Below, in pieces: positions 1-7,555 of a DNA stretch of 64,000 bases. Every line of letters begins with the position of its first letter. Positions within the stretch are counted from its first letter, which is position 1. The DNA is from Bacillota bacterium (GTDB taxonomy: Bacteria; Bacillota; UBA4882; UBA8346). Made by a program: the position numbers and the translations under genes. The notes beneath the pieces were generated by a model. The model was not told the origin of the DNA. It searched no databases and saw nothing but the letters and a program-made list of their open reading frames with translations. The DNA lies in assembly GCA_023402395.1 (NCBI GenBank), contig JAEYGI010000053.1:117634-181633 (forward strand), given 5' to 3'.

Positions 1-105
1 GCCGGTTTCTTTCAGACCGATTTGGCAAAACCCGTTCCAAAAGCATACAATATCCCGAAAATTCCCGCCCGGCTTGAATCTTTCAGGCGGCAGGGCAAAC
101 TTTAG
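1..105 (+). CDS. 3' end of an unrecognised CDS (partial)
   Basis: Frame 1 is open from the first base to a TAG at 103-105, giving 34 C-terminal residues ending in RRQGKL. The stop overlaps the AGGAGG ribosome site of the next gene, which is typical of co-transcribed genes. The basic tail has no motif I recognise. By position it may belong to the same sulfonate or coenzyme M-like pathway as the downstream gene, but that is inference. Confidence 0.5.
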   Translation, partial: AGFFQTDLAKPVPKAYNIPKIPARLESFRRQGKL

Positions 106-117
106 GAGGAATTGCAA

Positions 118-918
118 ATGCCGGAGTCCTGGGATTTCTTCGTTACCCCTCCCGTCGGCGGACGGCTTGGCAAACCGCGCGATTTCGGGGTTACGATGCT
201 CATTGATAAAGGGCTGTCCCTGGGTGAAACCAGGAATCTGCTGGAGTTGGGCGCTCCCCATATTGATTTCCTGAAACTCTCCTTTGGAACGATCGCGCTC
301 TATCCGCCAAAGGTTCTGGCCAAAAAAGCCGCCCTGGCGGCCGAGTATCATGTCGCCGTCTACCCGGGCGGCACCTATTTCGAGATCTGTTACTGGCGCG
401 GCCAATGGCAGGATTATTTTTATAAGCTGCTGCGGCTGGGCCTGGAGTGGGTGGAGATCTCCGACGGCACCCTCGATCTCACCCAGTCGGAACGGGAGCA
501 GGCGATCCGGGCCGCCAAGGCGGCCGGCCTGAAGGTCATCACCGAGGTTGGCAAAAAAAACCCGTGCTGCCGGGTGGACGAGTGGAGCCTGGCGGAATCG
601 GCCGAGCGCGATCTGGAGCTGGGGGCGTCCTGGGTGATCATTGAGTCGCGCGAGTCCGGCCACGGGATCGGGATCTACGATCAAAACGGGGCCATTATCG
701 AGGAAAAGCTCCAGGCTTTCAGCGACCGCCTGCCGCAACGCCGCATCCTTTGGGAGGCGCCGCTTAAAAACCAGCAGGCCCGGCTGATCAACGACTTCGG
801 GCCTAATGTCAATCTCGGCAATATCCAGCCGTCCGAGGCGTTGGCCCTGGAAGCGCTCAGGCTCGGCCTCCGGAGCGATACCTGGCGCGTGGAAACCCCT
901 GAGTTGAGTCGGGTTTGA
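118..918 (+). CDS. phosphosulfolactate synthase family protein (ComA/YitD type)
   Basis: The family adds sulfite to phosphoenolpyruvate to make phosphosulfolactate, the first step to coenzyme M in methanogens and to sulfolactate in some Bacillus. The 266-residue TIM barrel shows an N-terminal DKG motif (about residue 31), LKLSFGT (about 57), an EISDG strand end (about 121), EVGKK (about 150) and IIESRESG (about 187), all typical of this family. The ATG at 118 is preferred over a TTG at 112 because AGGAGG lies at 104-109, 8 bases before it. It follows the upstream partial gene directly, so it is probably the last gene of an operon. Family assignment is strong; the end product in this organism is unknown. 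Confidence 0.88.
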   Translation: MPESWDFFVTPPVGGRLGKPRDFGVTMLIDKGLSLGETRNLLELGAPHIDFLKLSFGTIALYPPKVLAKKAALAAEYHVAVYPGGTYFEICYWRGQWQDYFYKLLRLGLEWVEISDGTLDLTQSEREQAIRAAKAAGLKVITEVGKKNPCCRVDEWSLAESAERDLELGASWVIIESRESGHGIGIYDQNGAIIEEKLQAFSDRLPQRRILWEAPLKNQQARLINDFGPNVNLGNIQPSEALALEALRLGLRSDTWRVETPELSRV

Positions 919-949
919 GTGGTTGAGAAAAGGCGGTTATTGATTGGTT

Positions 950-1110
950 GCCGGTTCGTAGTTGGTGGGTTACGTTGGCGGCGAGGCGGACTGATTTGTC
1001 TGACGGCGGTGACAAGTTCGTTGTTTTTTTCGGTTCTTTTTTGAGCCGGGCATCGAGTTCGTTTACGGTCTGCTCCAGGTGCTTAGCCCGTTCTGAGGGG
1101 CCTACATCGA
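950..1110 (-). pseudogene. possible IS66-type transposase N-terminal remnant
   Basis: The minus frame reads a short coiled coil followed by a Lys-rich turn and a PPSD motif (ELDARLKKEPKK then LSPPSDKS). That resembles the leucine-zipper N-terminus of IS66 transposases, which end in NSKNSSKPPSSD. No catalytic domain follows, and the frame runs on into dispersed repeat DNA at one end and the tail of the upstream gene at the other. I read it as a decayed fragment; chance resemblance is possible. Confidence 0.3.
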
Positions 1111-1190
1111 CCCCTCTCCCGGCCTCTCCCCGGCGCTGAATTTCAATGATGTGATTCGACGGGGAGAGGTGAATCGACGGAAACTTGGGT
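1107..1190. repeat. dispersed repeat A (copy 1)
   Basis: This segment runs from CGACCCCTCTCCCGG to GAATCGACGGAAACTTGGG. It contains an inverted pair, CCTCTCCCCG and CGGGGAGAGG, around a loop with GAATTTCAATGAT. Near-identical copies flank the DUF559 gene at 3341 and 3894. Confidence 0.8.
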
Positions 1191-1274
1191 ACTGCCATAC
1201 ATGAAATTTTCAGGTTCTGTTCATAAATAATTGTTTGTAAAAAACTAGGCAAAAAAAGCCTATGTAAAACGCCT

Positions 1275-1370
1275 ATATAAGTTGAAGTAAATTCCGATTT
1301 GATTTATTTGCATTCGGCGTTAAGAATGCAAATTTAGTAAAGATATTTACTTCATCCTATATGCATAGGC
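1275..1370. repeat. AT-rich palindromic repeat (copy 1)
   Basis: GAAGTAAATT and TTTGCATTC on the left pair with GAATGCAAA and ATTTACTTC on the right, forming a long imperfect hairpin. A related copy lies at 42038-42104 beside the RND efflux genes. It sits downstream of the methyltransferase gene on the minus strand. Confidence 0.65.
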
Positions 1371-1402
1371 TAGCGCAACGACTACTCCCGCTTATGAGTA
1401 GC

Positions 1403-2032
1403 TTATCGTTCTTTTTGACATTTTACCATTATAAATTTAAATGGAGGTTTATTCTCCTGATCCTTATGCGGCTCAACAATTTCCGAGATTTCTATTAGCC
1501 CAGATTTTCCAAATTCTTGTTTTATCGAGTCGGAATCATAAAAAAACATTTTTACCCCTTCCATTACCTCGAAATAGTCTTTCCCCAATTGTTTTCCCTT
1601 TCCAAACATTGGGGTTTCTTTGGAAATCGTAATAAAAATCATGTATCCGTTTGGTTTTAACTGACTATAGCAATCTTTAATAAATTTCTTTCTCTCGTCA
1701 TTATTCAATAAGTGAATCAGCGCGTAGCAAAATATGCCGTCATAAAGTTGGTCATCAAAGGGCATCTCAGTTACTGAACCTTGATAGATATTAATATCAA
1801 TGCCATTTTCCCTTGCCAAACCAATTGCTGTTTTTGAAATTTCAATACCTGTCACATTAATTCCGTTGTCAATAAAAACCTTGGCATTTCTGCCATATCC
1901 AATACCCGGTATTAATATGTCCTTGACTTTCCTTTCAAGAAAAAAGTCCTTGGTCAAGATTGCCGAGTCTGAAGGTTCAAATCCCCACATTGTTTGTTTT
2001 TCTACGAAACTTGACTCCCAAAATTCGGTCAT
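1403..2032 (-). CDS. class I SAM-dependent methyltransferase (TehB/thiopurine-like)
   Basis: This 209-residue protein has the Rossmann-fold methyltransferase signatures. The glycine-rich motif I (LIPGIGYGRNAKVF, about residues 40-54) is followed by the acidic residue ending strand 2 in GIEIS (about 63) and by motif IV with YDGIFCYALIHLL (about 98-110). The WESSF...MWGFEPSDSA N-terminus is typical of TehB or thiopurine-methyltransferase-like proteins that detoxify small oxyanions or drugs. An AAGGAG site lies just before the ATG. The gene is much richer in AT than the flanking genes, suggesting transfer. The substrate cannot be told from sequence. Confidence 0.85.
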   Translation of the reverse strand: MTEFWESSFVEKQTMWGFEPSDSAILTKDFFLERKVKDILIPGIGYGRNAKVFIDNGINVTGIEISKTAIGLARENGIDINIYQGSVTEMPFDDQLYDGIFCYALIHLLNNDERKKFIKDCYSQLKPNGYMIFITISKETPMFGKGKQLGKDYFEVMEGVKMFFYDSDSIKQEFGKSGLIEISEIVEPHKDQENKPPFKFIMVKCQKER

Positions 2033-2058
2033 AACTTATCTCCTTTATATTTCCGTTT

Positions 2059-2093
2059 AAAAACTTGAACGTTTTCTCCAAGAGGCCCACGGT
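2059..2093. repeat. 35-bp dispersed repeat (copy 1)
   Basis: A 35-bp stretch starting AAAAACTTGAACGTT and ending GAGGCCCACGGT recurs with one mismatch at 6070-6104, where it borders a larger repeat. The rest of 2033-2418 is AT-rich; I see only a probable promoter region for the next gene. Confidence 0.7.
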
Positions 2094-2418
2094 CTGTCAT
2101 ATTTTGCACTATCTAATCAACTTGGAGAAAAGACCCCGCATTCATTTATCACCTTTTTAAGGAGTGGTCTACCAAAACCGCCAGATCAGAATTATAATTT
2201 CCTAAAAGTATTTTTTTGATAGATATTATTTATGATTTTTATTTATTCCATTTAACCATTTTAAATCTGGTATACCCATTTAACCTATTATCCTTATACT
2301 CTTATTTTATCAAAACTTCGACATTCCCATCTTCCTTCCTGTGAGATTCTGTAAACACCATCTATTTTTATGATAGAATAATGGTAGAATATTGCTGTAC
2401 CCAAAAGGAGGCTGGATC

Positions 2419-3201
2419 TTGAAAACAAATCTCTTTTACTTCTCCGCCACCGGAAACTCATTCGCTGTCGCCAAAGACCTCGCCGCCAAACTTCCCGAAG
2501 CCCAAATTTTTGCGATTCCAAGAGTAATCAATGGTGAGATCGACTTAAGCGCGGACAATATCGGGCTTGTTTTCCCGGTCTATTTTGAAGGCCTGCCACG
2601 TCTGGTAATTGATTTTATCAACCGCTTGGAATCGGATAAAATCACATACCTGTTTGCAGTCTGCACTTGTGGGGGGTTCCCAATGGGCACATTGTCCCAA
2701 ACCCGAAATCTGCTAAAATCAAAGGGCATTACCTTAAACGCCGGTTTTTCCATTCGAATGCCCGGAAATTATCTGCTAAAATACGGCGCCTTCCCGATGG
2801 GAATACAAAAGAAAATACTTAATAAAGCAGCGAAAAAAATCGAGGCCATTGCGGCTACAGTTCAAAATCGGCAAAATAACGCCATCAAACCTAATAACCG
2901 CTTAATCAATTTCATTGGAGGATTCTTTTATCAATCAATGTTCCCTAAATTACCAAGCCTTGACCGTAATTTTACCGTCTCCGCCAAGTGTACCGGTTGT
3001 AATCTTTGTGAAAAAGTATGTCCGGTTCGAAATATTAACATGGCGGCTAACCGCCCCACTTGGGGAGGAAATTGCGAACAATGCCTAGCCTGCATCCAAT
3101 GGTGCCCTACCGAAGCCATCCAATACGGGAACAAAACGGCTAATCGTAAACGCTATCGCCATCCTGGAGTGACGGCCAGTGAGCTATATCGGGAGCCATA
3201 A
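2419..3201 (+). CDS. EFR1 family ferredoxin (flavodoxin-like domain plus two 4Fe-4S clusters)
   Basis: The N-terminal half is flavodoxin-like: FYFSATGNSFAVAKDL (about residues 6-21) is the FMN phosphate loop. The C-terminal part carries two complete 4Fe-4S motifs, CTGCNLCEKVCP (about 190) and CEQCLACIQWCP (about 220). Such proteins are cytoplasmic electron carriers common in anaerobic Firmicutes. I chose the TTG at 2419 because AAGGAGG at 2405-2411 sits 7 bases before it; a longer frame from 2392 would place the ribosome site inside the coding region. It is monocistronic in this window. The partner oxidoreductase is unknown. Confidence 0.88.
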   Translation: MKTNLFYFSATGNSFAVAKDLAAKLPEAQIFAIPRVINGEIDLSADNIGLVFPVYFEGLPRLVIDFINRLESDKITYLFAVCTCGGFPMGTLSQTRNLLKSKGITLNAGFSIRMPGNYLLKYGAFPMGIQKKILNKAAKKIEAIAATVQNRQNNAIKPNNRLINFIGGFFYQSMFPKLPSLDRNFTVSAKCTGCNLCEKVCPVRNINMAANRPTWGGNCEQCLACIQWCPTEAIQYGNKTANRKRYRHPGVTASELYREP

Positions 3202-3255
3202 ACATTATCGCGTCGTTATTTTTACTATTACAATCGAGCCAAGTTTAATAAGCCC

Positions 3256-3333
3256 CGTCATCCCTCTCCGTGAATCCGCTTCCTTGAGCCGCATCCCCGG
3301 AGAGGGCGGGGTGAGGTGAATTGGCATCCTCGA
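3256..3333. repeat. dispersed repeat B (copy 1)
   Basis: Begins CGTCATCCCTCTCCG and ends GGGGTGAGGTGAATTGG. It contains the hairpin CCCTCTCCG / CGGAGAGGG. Other copies are at 4034-4110 and 7561-7637. Together with repeat A it forms the frame around the DUF559 gene. Confidence 0.8.
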
Positions 3334-3340
3334 TAGCTAC

Positions 3341-3488
3341 AATCGACCCCTCTCCCGGTCTCTCCCCGGCGATGAATTTCAATGATGCCGGTTCGACGGG
3401 GAGAGGTGAATCGTCGGAAACTTGGGTCTATTTTTTAGGCCTTCAATCCGGGCTTTCGAGATGCCTAAGTTTCATGCTCCGTTATCCC
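3341..3488. repeat. repeat A, left direct copy flanking the DUF559 gene
   Basis: About 148 bp, from AATCGACCCCTCTCCCGG to TTTCATGCTCCGTTATCCC. It is nearly identical and in the same orientation as 3894-4042 on the other side of the nuclease gene. Confidence 0.85.
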
Positions 3489-3493
3489 GAAAC

Positions 3494-3871
3494 TTATTTT
3501 GCAGATTCGCTAACTTCGCGAATTCGTTGAATAACCTGATAAATATCCCTTTGAATTTCTTCATTGCGTATTCGGATAACTTGCAACCCCCGGGATGAAA
3601 TGATCCGATCCCGTTCCGCATCATACTCTCTCTGCCGTTCATGAATTCCTCCATCGATTTCAATAACCAGTCCAGCGGCATGACAATAAAAATCGGCAAT
3701 AAATCCGTCAATCGCTTGCTGCCTGCGAAAATATAACCCGTTCAATTGATGGTTTCGTAAATAATACCAAAGCTTCTTCTCTTCGGGTGTCATTTCACGC
3801 CGAAGTTGCTTAGCCCGTTCTTGCTTGGTTGGACTGACCTTTTGGCCTGCGATAATCTGTTTTTCTTTCAT
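3494..3871 (-). CDS. DUF559 (Vsr-like) endonuclease-domain protein
   Basis: This 125-residue protein has the compact DUF559 fold related to very-short-patch-repair and restriction nucleases. RRQQAIDGFIADFYC (about residues 48-62), VIEIDGGIH (about 67-75), DAERDRIISSRG and VIRIRNEEI are the conserved blocks, and the D...E-I-D series fits a PD-(D/E)XK-type metal site. Its AAGGAG site lies 7 bases before the ATG. The gene lies between direct copies of repeat A with repeat B outside, so gene and repeats may form one mobile unit. The target DNA is unknown. Confidence 0.85.
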   Translation of the reverse strand: MKEKQIIAGQKVSPTKQERAKQLRREMTPEEKKLWYYLRNHQLNGLYFRRQQAIDGFIADFYCHAAGLVIEIDGGIHERQREYDAERDRIISSRGLQVIRIRNEEIQRDIYQVIQRIREVSESAK

Positions 3872-3893
3872 GAGTGCTCCTTTAAATGGCCTA

Positions 3894-4042
3894 AATCGAC
3901 CCCTCTCCCGGCCTCTCCCCGGCGATGAATTTCAATGATACCGGTTCGACGGGGAAGAGGTGAATCGTCGGAAACTTGGGTCTATTTTTTAGGCCTTCAA
4001 TCCGGGCTTTCGAGATGCCTAAGTTTCATGCTCCGTCATCCC
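3894..4042. repeat. repeat A, right direct copy flanking the DUF559 gene
   Basis: About 149 bp, matching 3341-3488 apart from a few substitutions and one extra A. It runs without a break into repeat B at 4034. Confidence 0.85.
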
Positions 4043-4110
4043 TCTCCGTGAACCCGCTTCCTTGAGCCGCATCCCCGGAGAGGGCCGGGGTGAGGTGAAT
4101 TGGCATCCTG
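4034..4110. repeat. dispersed repeat B (copy 2)
   Basis: Same sequence as 3256-3333, including the CCCTCTCCG / CGGAGAGGG hairpin and the GGGGTGAGGTGAATTGGCATCC tail. I see no gene between here and 4343. Confidence 0.8.
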
Positions 4111-4343
4111 AACCCGATCTTTCAAACCCTAATCTTCTCCACTCAGGGAAGCGACAAAAATATACTTGATATACATTATCTTCAGTGGGTAACAGACCCA
4201 CATGGTAATCTCGAAAGGCTTTACCAACTCGTATTTTTCTCGTTTAATTGGCAATGCCGTTTTTTGTGAAACCTATTGGCAAGTAAACGCTCGTCGACTA
4301 TAATAATGGTGAACGGCAGTTTACTGCATGGGGAGGATTTTAG

Positions 4344-4973
4344 ATGGCCGACACAAAAGAAAACATTTTGCATACTGCGCTTCGTTTGTTTGCGCGGGAT
4401 GGATATGAGGCCGCTTCGGTCAGCGATATTGCCGGGGAGCTTAGCATGACAAAAGGGGCTTTATACAAGCACTATAAGAATAAGCGGGATATATTCGACA
4501 GCATTGTGGAGCGTATGTATCAGATGGATGTTGAAAGAGCGAAAAAGTATGAAGTGCCGGAGGAAACATTTGATAAATCACCGTCTGCCTACCGCAATAC
4601 TGCTATGGATAAAATCAAGGTTTTCATCGAGGCGCAGTTTCTTTTTTGGACGGAGGAGCAATTTGCCAGTAATTTCCGAAAAATGTTGACTTTGGAGCAA
4701 TACAGAAACCCGGAAATCATGGAACTGTATCAAAAATGCCTTGTAAGCGGGCCGGTCAGCTATATGGAAGATTTATTCCGTGAAATGATGGAACAAGGTA
4801 TTTGGAACAAAAGCAACCCAAAACAGCTTGCGCTTGAGTTTTACGCGCCGTTTTATTTGTTGGTAAGCATTTCAGATGCAACGCCTGACAAGAAAGAGGC
4901 CGCTAAGCTATTAGCGGCGCACATTGAGCGGTTTATAGAAAAGAACGCCTCCCCGCGGAAACAAAAGGAGTAA
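4344..4973 (+). CDS. TetR/AcrR family transcriptional regulator
   Basis: The N-terminal TetR helix-turn-helix is clear: ILHTALRLFARDGYEAASVSDIAGELSMTKGALYKHYKNKRDIF (about residues 8-51). The rest is a helical ligand-binding domain of normal length (209 residues in total). GGGGAGG lies about 8 bases before the ATG. The methyltransferase gene starts 37 bases downstream on the same strand, so the two are probably one transcript, and the regulator may control that operon and itself. The ligand is unknown. Confidence 0.9.
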   Translation: MADTKENILHTALRLFARDGYEAASVSDIAGELSMTKGALYKHYKNKRDIFDSIVERMYQMDVERAKKYEVPEETFDKSPSAYRNTAMDKIKVFIEAQFLFWTEEQFASNFRKMLTLEQYRNPEIMELYQKCLVSGPVSYMEDLFREMMEQGIWNKSNPKQLALEFYAPFYLLVSISDATPDKKEAAKLLAAHIERFIEKNASPRKQKE

Positions 4974-5010
4974 AGCCAAAGGTATAATTAGAAGATAAGG
5001 AGTATGAACA

Positions 5011-5778
5011 ATGGAAGAAATAACAATCCACGAATTTGATTTTGGCCTCATCAACGAATTTTTCACAGAGCTTGAACGGCAGGGACCCGGCAGCTCCGAA
5101 GAAACCATCAGGGCCTTAGGTTTTATCGGCAATCTTTCAAACAAAACAAAAATTGCCGATTTAGGCTGCGGCACAGGCGCTCAAACAATGGTTCTGGCAC
5201 AAAATACCGAAGCAACCATCACCGCCCTCGACCTTTACGCCGGATCGATTGATAAACTTAACGCAACAGCCGGAAAACTTGGTTTGCAGAACAGGGTAAA
5301 GGGCATTATCGGTTCAATGGATAATTTGCCGTTTCAGAATGACGAATTTGACCTTATATGGTCTGAGGGGGCTATTGCCAATATCGGTTTTGAAAAAGGC
5401 TTGAATCACTGGAAGGGGTTCCTCAAAAAAGATGGTTATGTTGCCGTAACATATGAGTCATGGTTTGCTGATGAGCGTCCCGCTGAAATTGAGAAGTGGT
5501 GGTTGGACGCAGTTCCCGAAATTAGCACAATAGGGCATAATATTTCCATCATGCAAAAAACAGGTTATATTCCTGTTGCCGCATTTACGCTGCCTGAAAG
5601 TTGTTGGATAGAAAATTATTTTATTCCGCAAAAAGCAAGGCAAGAGGAATTTTTGAAAGAACATACGGGAAATGAAACCGTTGAGAAAATGATTGCACTT
5701 ATGAGGCGTGAGGCAGACTTGTATTCAAAATACAAACAGTATTATGGATATGTATTTTATATTGGGAAAAAGATGTAA
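5011..5778 (+). CDS. class I SAM-dependent methyltransferase (UbiE-like)
   Basis: The protein has 255 residues. Motif I is IADLGCGTGAQTMVLA (about residues 49-64), strand 2 ends in ALDLY (about 75), GSMDNLPF gives motif II/III, and FDLIWSEGAIANIGF is motif IV. That places it among small-molecule methyltransferases. A good AAGGAG site precedes the ATG. It sits directly after a TetR regulator, which suggests an inducible detoxification or resistance function. Its AT richness, like that of 1403-2032, suggests acquisition. The substrate is not predictable. Confidence 0.87.
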   Translation: MEEITIHEFDFGLINEFFTELERQGPGSSEETIRALGFIGNLSNKTKIADLGCGTGAQTMVLAQNTEATITALDLYAGSIDKLNATAGKLGLQNRVKGIIGSMDNLPFQNDEFDLIWSEGAIANIGFEKGLNHWKGFLKKDGYVAVTYESWFADERPAEIEKWWLDAVPEISTIGHNISIMQKTGYIPVAAFTLPESCWIENYFIPQKARQEEFLKEHTGNETVEKMIALMRREADLYSKYKQYYGYVFYIGKKM

Positions 5779-5949
5779 AATGCGCAAGTTGATGAAAACC
5801 GCCCCATTTTGAAACGATATCAATTTGCCCTTGTCGAAAATGGGATTTCGGCAGAGTTCACTGATAAACGGCATGTCTGTCCTCCTGAGTCAGACTTTCA
5901 TGCCTGATCTCCGATCATCTGTTACCGTTCTCTCAAGTCTACGCAAGGG

Positions 5950-5977
5950 GTGCAGGGGTTTTGCGGTAAACCCCTGC
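5950..5977. terminator. hairpin downstream of the methyltransferase gene
   Basis: GCAGGGGTTT pairs with AAACCCCTGC around a short loop. There is no strong T run, so it may be a repeat-associated hairpin rather than a terminator. Confidence 0.4.
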
Positions 5978-6069
5978 CCGCCATGACGGCGGAAATGAGA
6001 TACCGGCCCAGAAGGTTTTAAGATTTGGTTTGATAATTCCCAGAAGCAATATCATTTTAATATAATTTT

Positions 6070-6330
6070 AAAAACTTGAACGTTCTCTCCAAGAGGCCCA
6101 CGGTTTCGTCGGCGAGTGACTTTTTTATTGCGAAAAAAGTCACCAAAAACGCACCGGAACCGGCGTGGTTCCGGACCTCCTGCGATTCATCCGGTAACGG
6201 TCGCCGCCATCCCTGGCAGTACGCAACCGCACCAAGTGAAGTCTTCGATCCCGACCGCTGTTTTCCATCCATATAAAAAAGCGGCGTGAATGACCCTCCG
6301 TGGAAGGCGGGTGCATCTTTTGTTACTGCC
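6070..6330. repeat. long dispersed repeat C (copy 1)
   Basis: It starts with the 35-bp repeat also seen at 2059. From about 6156 it matches 59640-59810 closely, including ATCCGGTAACGGTCG, GCAGTACGCAACCGCACC and GGCGTGAATGACCCTCC. Both copies lie just downstream of a member of the same small-protein family. Open frames inside it read similarly in both copies but have no gene-like features. Confidence 0.8.
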
Positions 6331-6459
6331 TAAGAGCATTTATTTATGAAACACTCTGATTACCTCTCTTCATCGCACGACCTCTTCCCTGCCGGTCAGG
6401 ACTCGATCATATTTTTCACGCCTCCGGATGGGGCGGCCCACAACCACTTTTCCTTCTCT

Positions 6460-6768
6460 TCACACTTTGATCTTCTCCACTCCCCTGCCCACCAGCGCCG
6501 TCCAGTAGCCGATTAAGATCCCGTCCATCAGCGCCTCGCTGTAGATTAGCTCGTCCCTGCGGAGAATCTGCTCAAACCAGATATTATCATACTCTTTCAA
6601 CAACTCATTGTCCTCCGGGGTTAGTTTGGCTGCGACCAGCTCCAGCAGTTCATCCGGGCGCTCCCTCAGCTTTTTGTATTCGGGGTCGTCTTTGATTACC
6701 TCATCGTCGATTTGGCAGATCCGGTCAAAGATGTATTTTCTGATGCCATTGTCTTTGTCGGTGAGCAT
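6460..6768 (-). CDS. small helical protein, DUF6809-like
   Basis: 102 residues, predicted all-helical and acidic. Blocks are IRKYIFDRICQIDDEVIKDDPEYKKL, LTPEDNELLKEY and DELIYSEALMDGILIGYW. The same order and spacing occur in the protein at 59843-60151, also 102 residues (GIYEFILDRILKIHD, DELIYSRGLMDGIILGSW). More distant relatives are at 59140 and 61020. The C-terminal ELIY..GL.DG pattern reminds me of the DUF6809 family, an uncharacterised Firmicutes group; that link is from memory. AAGGAGG precedes the ATG. Function unknown. Confidence 0.7.
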   Translation of the reverse strand: MLTDKDNGIRKYIFDRICQIDDEVIKDDPEYKKLRERPDELLELVAAKLTPEDNELLKEYDNIWFEQILRRDELIYSEALMDGILIGYWTALVGRGVEKIKV

Positions 6769-6832
6769 GGGATTAGCCTCCTTGGGTTAATTGTAAGTTT
6801 GAAGGATAAAATTCATGGGTTTCTATTTTAAT

Positions 6833-6881
6833 ACACCACTGTGGTGTTGACATATTTGAATTGATTATATCACAGTGGTGT
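6833..6881 (+). promoter_or_regulatory. operator pair and promoter region of the RHH gene
   Basis: ACACCACTGTGGTGT at 6833-6847 is a perfect palindrome. The same core recurs inverted as CACAGTGGTGT at 6871-6881. A TTGACA overlaps the first site at 6846-6851, with TATAT sequence between the sites. Paired half-sites just before a ribbon-helix-helix gene suggest autorepression. Confidence 0.65.
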
Positions 6882-6913
6882 AATTTTTGGCAAAATATAA
6901 ATGAGGTGATATA

Positions 6914-7057
6914 ATGCCAATAAATGAAGATATCAATACCAGAATCAATCTAACAATTCCAAAAGAACTAAAACGACAATTAGAGGCCGAGGCCAAAGAA
7001 CAGAGTAGATCTCTTAATAATTATATTCTTTATCTCTTAAACAAGAGACAGAAGTGA
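6914..7057 (+). CDS. ribbon-helix-helix (Arc/CopG-type) DNA-binding protein
   Basis: A 47-residue frame starts at ATG 6914 behind AGGTGAT. NTRINLTIPKELKRQLEAEAKEQSRSLNNYILYLL is the classic ribbon-helix-helix layout: one beta strand of alternating residues (RINLTI), helix A (KELKRQLEAEAKEQ), a turn with SRSLN, and helix B (NNYILYLL). Such proteins bind DNA as dimers and often repress their own promoter or serve as antitoxins. The palindromic sites upstream fit autoregulation. No toxin gene follows; the next gene is an XRE regulator. The short length is normal for the family. Confidence 0.8.
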   Translation: MPINEDINTRINLTIPKELKRQLEAEAKEQSRSLNNYILYLLNKRQK

Positions 7058-7201
7058 ACATCCTATCAAGGATGCGGAACGAATCTTGGAATCAGTTATT
7101 CGGTGATAGGGTAAAAAAAGCCGAACTATAAAGCGTTCGATTAATAAAAAATCTCCTTTATTGGGTAAATTCCTTGCCATTAGATGCAGGTGGTGGCTGA
7201 T

Positions 7202-7420
7202 TTGATAATTCAAACAAAATTCGGAGAACGTTTGAAACAATTACGGGAAGAAGCTAATCTTACTATGGAACAACTCGCGGCAAATTTAGGGACAAAAAAG
7301 CAAACCATTAGCAGATATGAAAATAATCAGCGGGAGCCGGAATATGCTACCCTTATTAAAATCGCCCAATTTTTCAATGTATCAACTGATTATCTTCTCG
7401 GGTTGATAGATCGTAAATAA
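7202..7420 (+). CDS. XRE family helix-turn-helix regulator
   Basis: About 72 residues, essentially one HTH_3 domain: FGERLKQLREEANLTMEQLAANLGTKKQTISRYENNQREPEYATLIKIAQFFNVSTDYLLG. The TTG at 7202 has AGGTGG eight bases upstream; an in-frame ATG at 7184 lacks a ribosome site. The C-terminal STDYLLGL is the usual end of phage-type single-domain repressors. With the RHH gene upstream it may form a small regulatory pair of mobile-element origin. Target unknown. Confidence 0.82.
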   Translation: MIIQTKFGERLKQLREEANLTMEQLAANLGTKKQTISRYENNQREPEYATLIKIAQFFNVSTDYLLGLIDRK

Positions 7421-7555
7421 TCAGCATGTTTTTAACTTAACCAACACAGATCTTAGCGACAAACAGCCAAATTTGATATTTTCGTATTCTATTTGGCCGA
7501 CTGAAACCCAGCTCTGTTTTTTGGCTCCAGTCCGGACATTCAAAAGGCCTAAGTT

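Noticed and set aside
857..1252. 131-codon minus-strand frame taken as one gene
   Set aside because: It overlaps the end of the ComA-family gene and runs through dispersed repeat A; only the central coiled-coil/PPSD stretch has a recognisable origin.
6057..6276. Open frames on both strands inside repeat C (also at 59529-59767)
   Set aside because: They are similar in the two copies only because the DNA repeat is similar. They have no ribosome site, and neither strand shows domain-like sequence.
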